This document shows, one piece after another, positions 12,810-23,975 of a stretch of DNA of 64,000 bases. A program made the position numbers and the translations under genes. The notes under the pieces are model-generated. The model saw nothing but the letters and a program-made list of their open reading frames with translations. It had not been told where the DNA came from and made no database searches. How positions within the stretch are numbered: position 1 is the first letter of the stretch; every line of letters starts with the position of its first letter. The stretch lies in assembly GCF_002878395.1 (NCBI RefSeq), contig NC_061122.1, positions 74,495,458 to 74,559,457 on the forward strand, given 5' to 3'. The stretch is from Capsicum annuum (taxonomy: Eukaryota > Streptophyta > Magnoliopsida > Solanales > Solanaceae).

Positions 12810-13024
12810 TGTCACAATATTAGACTACTCCTATTCGTAACACAGTGCTTCAGGTAATGAGTAACCCCTACTTAACCCATGATCTGGCAAAAGCTGTAAA
12901 TACAAAAAAGGGTAAGAAAATACTATGCATAAGTCATTTCAAATTGTCTGATGATAAAAACAATATAAAGTGTAACTGAAATACATCATTAGAAAACACA
13001 TCTAACATTATGACTATCTGAAAG
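12810..13024 (-). repeat. Gy-A2 3' LTR, first segment (interrupted by Gy-C)
   Basis: The segment begins TGTCACAATATT at 12810, matching the outer edge of the Gy-A1 LTR, and shares the acttaacccatgatctgg block with 1060-1075. It stops at 13024 where Gy-C begins and resumes at 29132. Together the segments make about 2275 bp. It directly abuts L1 sequence on the left. Confidence 0.7.
13020..13024. other. Left target-site duplication of Gy-C
   Basis: GAAAG precedes the LTR start TGCAACACC at 13025. The right-hand copy is GAAAT at 29127-29131, with one mismatch. The 5-bp length fits Ty3/gypsy integrases. Confidence 0.7.
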
Positions 13025-15594
13025 TGCAACACCCCGAGTCTGTACCATGGACTCTACACGGTTCTTACGACCCCAAAGTACCACAAGCTAACCCATGACT
13101 AGTACCTGCTGCAATTACTGAATAATAAGATTGTATAAGGCAAAAATTAGGTGGAAATTTGCCATAAGGCTCAAAGCTAAATCATATACTGATATGTAAT
13201 ACTGAATATTAAACATCTGACAATCATATCTAAAAACTGAATAACTATCTAAAATAATCTAGTCTGAAAAGCCTCTAACTGAACTATCTGAATGTGGAGT
13301 TGATAGGACAAGTCCCCAACTAACTCTGACTACTGAAAATAAACTGAATAATAAAAGAATGTAATAACAACTCTATCCTAGAACTATGAGGACTCACTAC
13401 TAAGTCTGTTGCTGATAGATTGGGATACTAAGTGCGTTCAGTAGCTCGTACGTTTGAATCTATGATAGAAGATATCATAGTGCAAAATAAAGGTATGCAT
13501 CCGTTCTTTGAATGTACTGGTATACTAAGTAAGGTAGGTTATTATGCATGGGTTCGTGTGCATGAATAATAACTGACTGAATAACATGAATATAACTAAC
13601 TGAGAATATATGTATATCTGACACAACTGTAAATACTGAATATGCAATGATATGCTCATAACTACGTATGCTATAACTGAGATTCATGTCAACACTGGGT
13701 ACTGAATTTTGATAACTGAATGACTGATATCTGAGTTTACTAATACTGAATTATTGTATACTAAGTGACTATTTCTAATATTCATAATTCTATAAAACTG
13801 AACTAAGTTCTATACTAAGCTGGGTGACTATGTCTGACAGACATGATTTTGAAACTGAACTGAGGTTTTATACTGAGTCTACAACTTAAAATGTGGGAGT
13901 GTTTATCTAACCAACATACCCCAAGTATAACTAAGTTGGGGTCCAACCTGTGACCCTAGTTGGAAGGGTGTTAGCACCTTGCCAAGGGATATTAATAATG
14001 ACGATGAGTTAACCCTCTCTGACATGAAGCTCTTTCATCAATCCTTGCTGGCAGGAAAACGCGTACAAGATGTATCAACCCTAGACTGGGAGGAAGACCT
14101 CTCAACCTATGCTGGCTATGTAGTTCTATAACACAGGGATTACTACTAAGGGTCAAACCCTTTACTGAAAGAAATACCCCCATCCCTAGTTTCACTCGGG
14201 GCTGAATCCTACTCCTAACTGAATGGACACAAAAATGATTTCTAAACTATTCTAGGCTAGACTGAACTGTTACTGATCGTGTTGACCGACCAAACTTGAC
14301 TGAGTTCACTGAGTACTATAAATAATTGAATGTTCTGAGTTTTATTTGCTGACTGGACATACTGAGTTTTGTACTGACTAGATGCTACTATATGTGACAT
14401 TATTGAGACTATTCTGTAGCTACTGTAATTCAAGGTAAATTTCTATTTTTTGGGTATTAGATACCCCAAGACTAGCTAATATGTAAAGTAAAGCATAGCA
14501 TGATCTTGAAAAGCATTATAATGTTCATAACTCATTCATAGAGACATTTTGTCAAACACTTGTAAGATATAAGCTTGTACATATGCTAGCATGTCATGAT
14601 TTCCCTATTTAATCCATATGAGCAATTTATCAAACACTTGGGGAACGTAATCAATGCACATAATACAAATCAACATGTAGGCATCATGATTTTTTATCCC
14701 AAATCAACATGTAGGCATCATGATTTTTGATCCCAACATACAAAGTCAAGGGCTTTAACATGAATTCACATAGTACTACACACATGTTAAATAAATTTAC
14801 ATGAATCTTATAATAAATCATGAATTAGAAACCCAACGAACATCATAATCATGAATACATTCAAAACCAACATGGAATTCATGAATTCAATAAACATGAA
14901 GTTTAAAAAGAGGTTCTTGAACTCCAAGGTTGAAAGAAAACCCTTGGATGAACATCTAACATACCTTGGTGCTTGAATTCCTGAAGATTGATAGTGAATT
15001 TCTTGAATCTTGATCTTGACATTGATGGATTGGGCTTTGTTCTTGAGAAGATTTTGGAGAGAATGAGTGATTTTGCCATTTGGAATGATTCATTTCATGT
15101 TTTTAGGACTGAATAGAAGCAAGATAAAGACCAGTTTACCCCTCTAAATGCAAAATTAAAAGAGAAAAAATTGTGCCTAGTCATGCGGAGACTGACGCAC
15201 AGCGTAGATGGCATCAACATGATGACCAACGCACCACTTTGAGTTCACGTTTTTTCATTGGAATTGCACTGCAAGCTGGGGAGATTTTTTGTTGATGTGA
15301 TAGGCAACACGATTTGTTGAGATCGTGTTGACCCACTATTTTGTTCAGCTGAACATACTTCAAACGAGGTCCAAAAAATCTAAAACTCTCCCAAAGTTAC
15401 CTACTGATATTCTTGATTATGTATAAACCTAAAAATTGATACTTTAAGGTCATAAAGGTTGTGAGATAGGATTGCCAACTTACAAAGGCTAAAATAATTC
15501 TAAGTGTACATGCTTAGCTGAAATTTCTAAGTATTATACCACTTTTCATGCTCTACGAAACTGAGTTAAGCTTAGAATTTTGTGGGGTCTTACA
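13025..15594 (-). repeat. 3' LTR of Gy-C (2570 bp)
   Basis: The + strand edges are TGCAACACCCCGAGTCTG at 13025 and gtggggtcttaca ending at 15594. It matches the joined right copy (20108-20885 plus 27356-29126, 2549 bp) along its length. A 34-bp tandem duplication (14667-14700 and 14701-14734, containing aacatgtaggcatcatgat) occurs only in this copy; the right copy has one unit near 28226. Like the other LTRs here it is rich in actga/ctgaa words. Confidence 0.85.
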
Positions 15595-15609
15595 ATATCT
15601 CCCCCTTGG
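15595..15609 (-). other. Polypurine tract of Gy-C
   Basis: The - strand reads CCAAGGGGGAGATAT immediately before the 3' LTR. This is the plus-strand priming site of gypsy elements and fixes the element's orientation. Confidence 0.8.
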
Positions 15610-15929
15610 AAATATTCATCTTTGAATGAGACTGACTAAGGTGAGAATACTGATAGACTGAGCTTACACTGAACATCCATATCTGATGCATGGAATACCT
15701 AACTAAAACTACAGATTAGCTGAGTTTTCAAAATAAACATGCATATCTAATGCATGAGAACATGGTTGAACTAATTCATGAATGCATGAGTATCATGAAG
15801 ATGATATGTAATGGTAATGAATACCAAATTTGTCACTATGAGTGAACATAGAATTGAGCAAATCTAAGAAAGACTGTTACCTTGAGCTAAGTCTGAGTTT
15901 GTGGAGAAGAGGTGAAGATACTTGGTATG

Positions 15930-16345
15930 CATATCTAATTCTGCTACGCAAGTATCTCCCACAATAGACTGATTCCGCCAAATAACTTTGACTAACAAAA
16001 CATCTTTGTTCCCCAGTCTACGAACCTGATTTTGACTAGGACCTCCTAATAATGGACACTGTTCTGAACAACTATACTCACTATTGGGACTAGAACTTCT
16101 TGGTCACCTATGCACTTCCTAAGCAAGGAGACGTGAAACACTAGAAGTACTGAAGCTAAATCAAAAGGCAACAAATCTCATAAGCTACCTTTTCAAAATG
16201 AATGAGAATTCTGTAAGGATCGATATATCAAGTACTGAGCTTTTCCCCTCTGTCCAAATCTCTTCACTCTCTTCATGGGAGAGATTTTCTAGAATATGAA
16301 ATCACCAATCTCAAACTCGTGATCAATTACTAGACACATATGAAT
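15930..16345 (-). pseudogene. Gy-C integrase C-terminus with chromodomain-like end, degenerate
   Basis: This is the C-terminal end of the pol polyprotein. From 16320 downward in shifting frames it gives EFEIGDFIF, KISPMKRVKRFGQRGKLS, YIDPYRIL and KVAYE. These correspond to the conserved KISPMKGV-RFG-KGKL-P-YVGPY-I block of Tekay/Del-type elements. The stretch to about 15930 gives LGNKDVLLVKV, the tail after the VEILDRQ motif. Upstream, where the integrase core and RNase H should lie, there is only non-coding sequence, so this end is detached from the rest of pol. Confidence 0.7.
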
Positions 16346-18225
16346 GAGAACATAAGAACATAACTGAGCTTGAAGTGTGATACATGAACTGAATATCATG
16401 AACTAAACTGAGCCTTTGAATACATGGATTACAACTATGATTGGAACTTGAGGGTCCACTTTGAGTACCCATTACTACAAAATGGATTTGCTACGTGAAT
16501 AAAAAGTGGAAGGTTTAGGTCATAAAAGCTTGGGGAATTATAGTGTATCTCCCCTTTGGGATAATACACCCCCTGAAGGATACTGACATGACTTAGCAAC
16601 TAAGGATAGATTGGGAGAATTCACAGGGAAACTAGGAACTGAATCGTGATTGCATATCAGGGATCTAAAACTGAGGCATGATACATGAACTGAGCTGAAC
16701 TCACAACTACCTAGTTGCCCTAGACTTCAGATAGTGTGATTAGATGGAAAGATAGGAAACCGCACTATATGAACTTGTCCGCCTGACTGCTAAACTGGAT
16801 TGCTGGCTTTGCAAACTAACCTATGCTGAAAACTTATACTAGACTGGAGCATTTCTTGACACTCTTTCTATAAAATTCTACTGACTTTAGGAAGCAAAGA
16901 AATCTTGGCATGATCTGAATAAGACATATGAATAAGAAATCACCACGTGGCTACGATTCTGTAATATGGAGCAAAGCCTATGAAACATCATCTACGATAG
17001 AGTTACTAAGCCTTATGCACTGCAACTACTAACTTTCAAGTTTAGATATACTCCTTGAATACCCGCTCAACTATATTCTCCACCTTAGTATGACACTTCA
17101 CCTGAGACTACTAAAAATATTCATATGGGCACTTAGCACGAATAGATAAAGATACTAACTTATCTGATTAAATGAATGGTTGAAAGCTGAATACTGATCA
17201 TGTAATATTGAACTGTACTTAGTTTGAACTGAAATTGTAGAGTATTAGATATATAAGGTAAGAACTGACTATGCAAAATGAGATAACTTAGCATGAATTT
17301 GTGAAAGCTGTATTATTTGAGAATGCAATACCAAGCATATAGCATTATTATAAAATAGTATACAAAATGACATATTAAAATACTAATAACTGAATAACTA
17401 ATAACTGTACGCTATAGTCAACAAAACCTAAAATTGAGTTACTGATCTGATTTTTGGACTGAGACTATGACTGAGACTATAATTGAGACTATACTAGAAC
17501 TAAAGACTAAGTTCTGATAACTACGTGATGGATATTGACATAAATCGAGGGTCTAAAATAAAACATTCACACTTGGCATTTTCTCAACTTCCCATCTCAT
17601 TAAAAATTCTGATTTCCCTCCCTTCAAAAACTAAATACAACTTCTTGCTAGCCATTTACTTAGCACACTAACCTAACATTCAAGTGTATTTTCATAACTA
17701 TACCCTTGTGTAAAACAAGCATGAAAAAATCTTTACTTATCATGAAAAGTTTACTCTCCCCCATCTAAGCAATCATTTCTCACTATATCATTTCAGAAGG
17801 AGAACTCACTAAAGGGTTAAAACATGAGGAACTGAAGCATGAATAAATACTTTGCCGAGCTCGACACTTAACTGACACCTGAGGAATAGATTATCAACAC
17901 CATGGATTTATCAAGTGATCCAAACTGAGGATATACATGACAAAATCTGAATTTGGCTGATCCTTACAAATATATCTTGAGTCATGGGAACTAAGCATAC
18001 TATAAATCATGACATGAGTACATGAGTCATGAGTTGTATAGCCTAAGTCTGAAGTTTTTGTTTTCATGAAACATGATTCGTAATACTAAGAGAACTGAAA
18101 CTCCTTATACTAGGAAATATAATCATAAATGATTTTTTCTATCATGCACAAATATGAGCTATTATCATAGAGTTAACATGTAAGACATAAATAGATGAGA
18201 TACCATGATAACTAATGGGTTTTGA
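16346..18225 (-). other. Non-coding insert replacing RNase H and integrase core in Gy-C
   Basis: No domain can be read here in either direction, although RNase H and integrase should fill this space. The first part (16350-16620) matches Gy-D 24490-24790, including the block containing gaacttgagggtcc/ggactttgagggtc and a second polypurine-like tract (16545-16560). The rest is AT-rich and full of ctgaa/actga words. It may be old untranslated sequence brought in by recombination. Confidence 0.55.
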
Positions 18226-18870
18226 GAGTTTGAAGTATGATTCTGAGATGATCTGTGGTTTCATCCTCGTTACGAGAATAGAAAAGTATGTCGTCTATGA
18301 AGACTATAACGAACATGTCCAAATACTACTTGAACATGTGGTTTATAAAGTCCATGAATGATGTTGGTGTATTGGTAAGACCAAATGTCATGACTAGAAA
18401 TTTGAAGTGAGTATATCGAGTTCTGAAAGCTATTTTTAGAATGTCACATTCTCTGACTCTTAGCTGATGATAGACTGATCAGAGGTCTATCTTAGAAAAG
18501 TACCTGGCACCTTGAAGTTGGTAAAATAAGTCATCAACTCTGGGAAGTGGATACTTGTTCTTGACCATGACATTATTTAGCTGACGGTAGTCTATACACG
18601 TTCAAAGAGAACCATCTTTCATATACATGAATAGAACTAGTGTACCCCAAGGGGATACATTGAGTTTGATGAATCTCTTATCTAGGAGATCCTTCAACTA
18701 TTCTTTTAACTCCTTGAGTTCTACTGGGGCCATTTTATATGGCAAAATAAAGATAGGCTAAATATCTGGAAGAAGGTCTATTCGAAAGTCGATTTCCCTT
18801 TCGGGAGGGACCCCACAAAGATCTTCGGGAAACACACTAGGAAATTCATACGCTACTAATACTGACTCAA
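18226..18870 (-). pseudogene. Gy-C reverse transcriptase, broken
   Basis: RT of a Ty3/gypsy pol. On the - strand from 18870 it reads REIDFRIDLLPDI, then [34 protein letters not shown], a stop and [20 protein letters not shown]. Next come [19 protein letters not shown], where the first catalytic aspartate is kept, [19 protein letters not shown] and [17 protein letters not shown] (18265-18325), the FIDDIL active site with both aspartates. Stops interrupt it at least three times. The thumb and RNase H that should follow are absent. The order of blocks leaves little doubt about identity. Confidence 0.85.
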
Positions 18871-19021
18871 GATTAGGGGTTTCTGAACTAGAGTCTTTAA
18901 CTCAAATGATATGATAGACACATCATTTAGGTATTATTTTTCTTGCCCTAAGGTAAGAAGCAAGCTAAGCCCTAAGTGTTGTGGTACTACCCCTCCACTT
19001 AAGGACAGGTTCATTCTAAAA

Positions 19022-19342
19022 CTAAAAATGGACAATTTTATTTCTATAGCCAAATGAAGCATAGCATGAATGAAGACAATCCATGCTGAGAATGACATCA
19101 AAATTTGTCACCTCTAATTCTAGTAAGTTTGCTAAAGTGACTTTCGGAGATACCATAACTGGATAGTTCCTGTATATCTGTCGGGCTATGATTGATTTAC
19201 CCACTGAGGTAGAGACTGAGAAGGGCTCCACTAGGATTTTAGGACTAACTCCAAAGTCAACAGCTATATAAAGAGTTACAAAAGACAAAGAAGCACCTAG
19301 ATCTAGCAAAACATAAATATGCAAATGATAAACTTGTAACAT
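19022..19342 (-). pseudogene. Gy-C aspartic protease (retropepsin-like), open for 106 codons
   Basis: This is the protease that cuts the gag-pol polyprotein. The open stretch reads YVLLDLGASLSFVTLYIAVD near the start, where the active-site D-[ST]-G-A is changed to DLGA, so the catalytic motif is damaged. FGVSPKILVEPFSVSTSVG, IIARQIYRNYPVMV and LELEVTNFDVILSMDCLHSC follow, matching the conserved FDVILGMDWL end of this family. It sits between the zinc knuckle (19370-19690) and the RT, the normal order. The open reading frame is probably chance survival of a conserved domain. Confidence 0.8.
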
Positions 19343-19369
19343 TCAAGTGACCACATTAGGAGAACTTTA

Positions 19370-19690
19370 CTAATCCAGTAGGGACTTAAATGCATAGAGT
19401 CTATTTGGGCACTGCACAATGGTGGCACTGGATACGGAACCCTGCTGATTCAGGCGACCGGACTGAGCTGAAGGATGATTATACTGACCCTGAGAACCTG
19501 ACTGAGGACAATCTCTAATCCTATAGCCTAGCTTGTCACATCTGCAACGTACATCACTACTAGCCCTGCAGACACCCTGGTGGTTTCTGCCATATTTTTG
19601 GAAAGGAGGATTTTTTTTAGCCACTCTCTGGCCTTGGCATTCTGTCCCTCTTATTTTTTCTCCCTCTTTTCCTATATCTCTTCTTCTCAC
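19370..19690 (-). pseudogene. Gy-C gag nucleocapsid with decayed CCHC knuckle
   Basis: This is the RNA-binding end of Gag. The open stretch includes KYGRNHQGVCRASSDVRC, then RCDKLGYRIRDCPQSGS. The usual C-x2-C-x4-H-x4-C knuckle is degraded: the second cysteine is displaced and the histidine is tyrosine. Gy-F has the same arrangement at 46200-46320, so the two belong to one lineage. Upstream, between 19700 and 19870, the capsid is missing: the basic gag start region (near 19860) is followed almost at once by the end of gag. Confidence 0.75.
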
Positions 19691-20090
19691 TCTACAGAGC
19701 TTAAGTCATAAACCTAGATAGGATTGCAGCCAGCTAATTATTCTGTGCTACTATTAAATATTCAAAGGTAGTGAAAGTAGTCTTGAGTTCAGAGTGACAT
19801 AAGCGCATTCAGGGGATTTGCCTGAATGGGCGGAGGCGCTGCCTGATTTCCTATTCTCCTTTTGTTAGTCTTTTTGTGAGAAATATTCCATAAATAGAGG
19901 GAAGAAAAGGATTAGACTGAGAGTTTAACTTGAGCCTATTCTCACCCGCTCGACATGAATACTTAAAGAGGGGAAATGTTTCTTAAAACACCTTGTAGCC
20001 TCTTGTCCATAAGTGTGGCGTGCTACACACCCATGTATAAAACTCTACTAGATGTAGCTTTCAGACTTCTTAGGACTCTGTTGAACCTTA
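19691..20090 (-). other. Gy-C leader and deleted gag region
   Basis: This spans the untranslated leader and the extreme gag start. About 100-150 bases are all that lie between the start-proximal gag sequence and the nucleocapsid, against roughly 900 in related elements, so capsid has been deleted. The leader matches Gy-D 24800-25000 (block with cataagtgtgg) and Gy-A1 800-990. Confidence 0.6.
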
Positions 20091-20105
20091 GGCTCTAATA
20101 CCAAG
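20091..20105 (-). other. Primer-binding site of Gy-C
   Basis: The - strand reads CTTGGTATTAGAGCC, one change from the initiator-methionine tRNA complement TGGTATCAGAGCC. It sits two bases inside the 5' LTR. Confidence 0.8.
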
Positions 20106-20107
20106 TT

Positions 20108-20885
20108 TGTAACGCCCTGAGTCTGTAGCAAGGATGCTTCACGAAGCTTAGAACCCTAAAGGACCACAAGCTAATCCATGAATGGTACTTGTTGCAATCA
20201 CTGAATAATAATATTGTATATTACGGAAATTGGGTGGAAATTTGCCATAAGGTTCAAAACTGAATCATATACTAATACATAAATACCGAATACTGAACAT
20301 CTGATAATCATATCTAAAAACTGAATAGTTGTCTTAAATAATCTAGTCTAAAAGCCTCAAACTAAACTATCTGAATGTGGATTTGATGGGACAAGTCCCC
20401 AACTAACTTCGATTACTGAAAATAAACTGAATACTGAAATAATGAAATAACAACTCTATCTTCGAACTATGAAGACTCACTACTAAGTCTGTTGCTGATA
20501 TATTGGGGTGCTAAGTGTGATCAGTATCCCATACATCTAAACATATAAAATAAATCACTATAGCATACAAAAAAGTATGCGTCAGTACTTTGAAAGTACT
20601 GGTATGCTAAGTGAGGTAGGTTATTAAGCATGGGTTCATGTGCAAGAACAATAACTGACTAAGTAACTTGAATATAACTGACTGAGAATATATGTATATC
20701 TGACACTACTGTAAATACTTAATATGCAATGATATGCTCATAACTACATATGTTGTAACTGAGATTCATGTTAACCCTAGGTACTGAATTCTGATAACTG
20801 AATGACTGATATCTGATTTTACTGATGCTGAATTACTGTATAATGAATGACTATTTCTAATAGTCCTAATTCCATGAAACTAATC
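20108..20885 (-). repeat. 5' LTR of Gy-C, first segment
   Basis: It begins TGTAACGCCCTGAGTCTG at 20108 and matches 13025-13800 of the other LTR. It breaks off after TAATC (20881-20885), where Gy-D is inserted, and resumes at 27356. Confidence 0.85.
20881..20885. other. Left target-site duplication of Gy-D
   Basis: TAATC is followed by the Gy-D LTR. An identical TAATC is at 27351-27355. Removing Gy-D and one copy restores an LTR collinear with 13025-15594. Confidence 0.9.
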
Positions 20886-23800
20886 TTTAATGCCCCAATT
20901 TTCTAAACCGAAACACTACACGTTGCTCATGACCCCAAATGACCATAAGCTAACCGATGACTGATATATGTACCTATACACTACATAATATAACATGATA
21001 ATGCGGAAACATAAAATGAAAGGCCATAAGGTTCAATAATCAACAAATATCTGATAACACAATGTCTAAAAATAGTATTACAATACCAAAAGAGATCTAA
21101 AATAATGACATGACATGTTGTTCTCTAAAAGACTCTAAACTATCAGAATAAGGAGTTGATGAGGCATGCCCCAACTAACTCCGACTACTTAAATAATTTG
21201 GAAAATGAAATAGTTATAGAATCATCATGTCCTCTAAAGATGAGGACTCACTTCTAACTCTAACTACTGAGACTAGTTTCTACTGCTGATCTGGAGCCGT
21301 GCCTCTAAAACTATGGTATAAGACACCATAGCGAGAATGCGTTAGTACTTTGAATGTACTGGTATGAAAGTGAGGTAGGCTGAATTCAATAGGTTCATAT
21401 GCATTAATAATACTAACTGAATGACTAACATAAACATTAGAATATATTCATCCATACATAAATATAACTAAGATCATGTTGGGATAGAATACTGAGTCTA
21501 TTGATATTGACCCCTGAGTCACTGATAAGTGAGATATACTGATACTATATTACTAAATACTGAGGGACTAATACTATGTTACTGATACATGAATAACTAT
21601 TTCTGACTGTTCTGATTATGAAGAACTAGTCTGGTTGACTGTATCTGACAGTCCTGAAGTTGAATACTGATAACATGAGTTCTGAGAACTAATATACTGA
21701 TATCATGACTGTATCTGATAATCCTGAATCTGATGGAACTAGCTAAGTTCTACACTGTATCTGAGTGACTGAATCTGAGTTTAGTCTTATCTTGTGAAGG
21801 ATCTCTGAGTATACTGATAATAAAAAAGATTTGGCTTAGTTTGAGATCAGTCCTACCTAGCAGGTGATCTCTAAATCTGATTATGCAGCTACTGATTGAC
21901 CATAGTTAATATCAATCCTATCTAATGGGTGATCTCGTCGTCTATTTATAATGATAAGGATTAACGGTATATGACAGTTCTAAATCTGTTTTACAGAGTT
22001 GAATTAACTGTATTTGAGAGTCCTAATTTCTGTAACTGAAACTGTGGGATGTATTCATCTAACCAACATGCCCCATACTAAGATAACTGGGGTCTAACCT
22101 ATAACCCCAGCTGGAAGGGTGTCAAAATAGCACCACTGGTAAAGACAACTGTTGTGGAGTCAGTCCTAATCTAGTGGGAAACCACTGGGATCAGTCCTAT
22201 ACATTAAAATACGCTAACGGGTGATCCCTGAGTATATTAGGCTTATTTAATGGGTGACATCTTATACCTACACTGGCTACGTACCATACCACTTGTAAAG
22301 ACAACTGTTGTGGAGTCAGTCCTAATCTTGCGGGTAACCCTTGGGATCAGTCCTATACATTTAAATGTGCTAATGAGTGATCCCTGAGTATGTCAGTCCT
22401 ATCTAATGGGTGACATGTTGTACCTATAATGGCTACGTAGTTCATGAACTTGGGGATTGTTTCTAGGGATCCCAATCCTATCTAGCAGGTGAGTCCCCAT
22501 TCCTAGGCTCACTCGATGCTAAATCCTACTCCCATCTGAAAGACACTGAACTGATTAATTGAGTTAATCTAATTAACTAAATTGAACTGATACTAGTGGT
22601 ATTGTTTAGCAAAGCTAAACTGAATTTATTGACTTCCATTGACTGACGGAATGTACTGAGTTCTAAGGACTGACTGAGAGTACCGAAGTTACTGAGATAG
22701 ACTGGGAATACTGAGGTTACTGAGATTACTGAGTACTGAGATCACTAATATTACTAAACTACTGAGATTACTGATATTTCTGAGATTTCCTGAGTCACAT
22801 GACTGACTACATTCTATGGATCATAGATTGATTGAGGAGATCATAAAAACATGATATGGCTCTAGGCATACAGCTAAATGTTATTGTACAAGTACCCCTA
22901 GGACTCGATAAGAAAAAACTGACATAGCATGGCTTACTTGAACATATGAACAAAAACATAATTCATAATTCATATATTGAAGCACTTCATCAACCATGTG
23001 ATATGCATAAGCTTGTACATAAAATGTGTAAACAACATTATACAACAATCAAACATCATGATTCATCTCTAATTTCATCATCCAAGGGTTTTAATCCTAG
23101 GTTTACATGAATCTACATCATTACTAATCGATTACATATGCAATTTATCACCAAATATGGATTATAATACAATTAGTCATTATCAACATGAACTAGAGCA
23201 ATTCAATCATGAAACTCATAAAGAAAATCCATAACTTGAATTTAGAAAAGAGATTATTGGACTTCATGGACAAAAGGAGTGCATGAATGACCACTACGCA
23301 TACCTTAGTTCGTGATTCCATGAAGAATGAAAAAGATATTCTTGAAATTTGACGATGAATTCCCTAGGAATTGAACCTTATATTAAAACCCTAGGGCTTG
23401 TTCTTGAGAGTTTTTTAGAGTAATTGAGTATAAGCTGCTGAATTATGGCCAAATCTCATATTATAAGGCTTATATAGTGTGGGAAATTGACCCTTTTAAC
23501 CCTAGGACACGTCTTTAATTTTTAAGAAAATTTGCGGATTTTCATCCTTGGCGCGACGCACCACTATCGCTCTAAGTCACTGGAAAGTGATAAATAGGAA
23601 ATTGCACGATGACGCGACGTAGAGCTATCGCGTTGTCATCTTTTCTATGAGCTGGAATTTTGGCACGACGTGCCACTATCTTTGAGAAACACTGGAAATT
23701 GACAATTGCTATTTGAGCTATCTCTCCGATGCGCTGAAGGCTCAGGTGATACATTGTCTTAATAAAAAGGCTCTAACTCTTCACCCGAGTGTCGGATTTG

Positions 23801-23960
23801 GGTTAATTTGGTATCAATGGAAAGCTTATTTGATTCCCCACATGATAAAAAGTGAAAATCTTGAAAATACCACGTGTAAAAATGTAGATTTATCTCTCAA
23901 AGAAAGCTTCTAACATTCTTGGGAAAACTTTTCAAGCTAGGAAATGTATGGGGTATTACA
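20886..23960 (-). repeat. 3' LTR of Gy-D (3075 bp)
   Basis: The edges are tttaatgcccc (terminal TG decayed) and ggggtattaca at 23950-23960. Compared with the right LTR it keeps about 680 bp (roughly 21105-21790) that the other lost, and carries a tandem duplication of about 156 bp (copies starting near 22132 and 22288, both with gacaactgttgtggagtcag). Between 21780 and 22500 it holds about ten degenerate copies of a hairpin-type motif close to GATCAGTCCTATCTAATGGG followed by TGATC. Confidence 0.85.
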
Positions 23961-23975
23961 ATATCTCCCCCTTGA
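23961..23975 (-). other. Polypurine tract of Gy-D
   Basis: The - strand reads CAAGGGGGAGATAT directly next to the 3' LTR, nearly the same as Gy-C at 15595-15609. Confidence 0.8.

Noticed and set aside
19533..19721. + strand frame over the Gy-C nucleocapsid
   Set aside because: It is the antisense shadow of the gag zinc-knuckle region.
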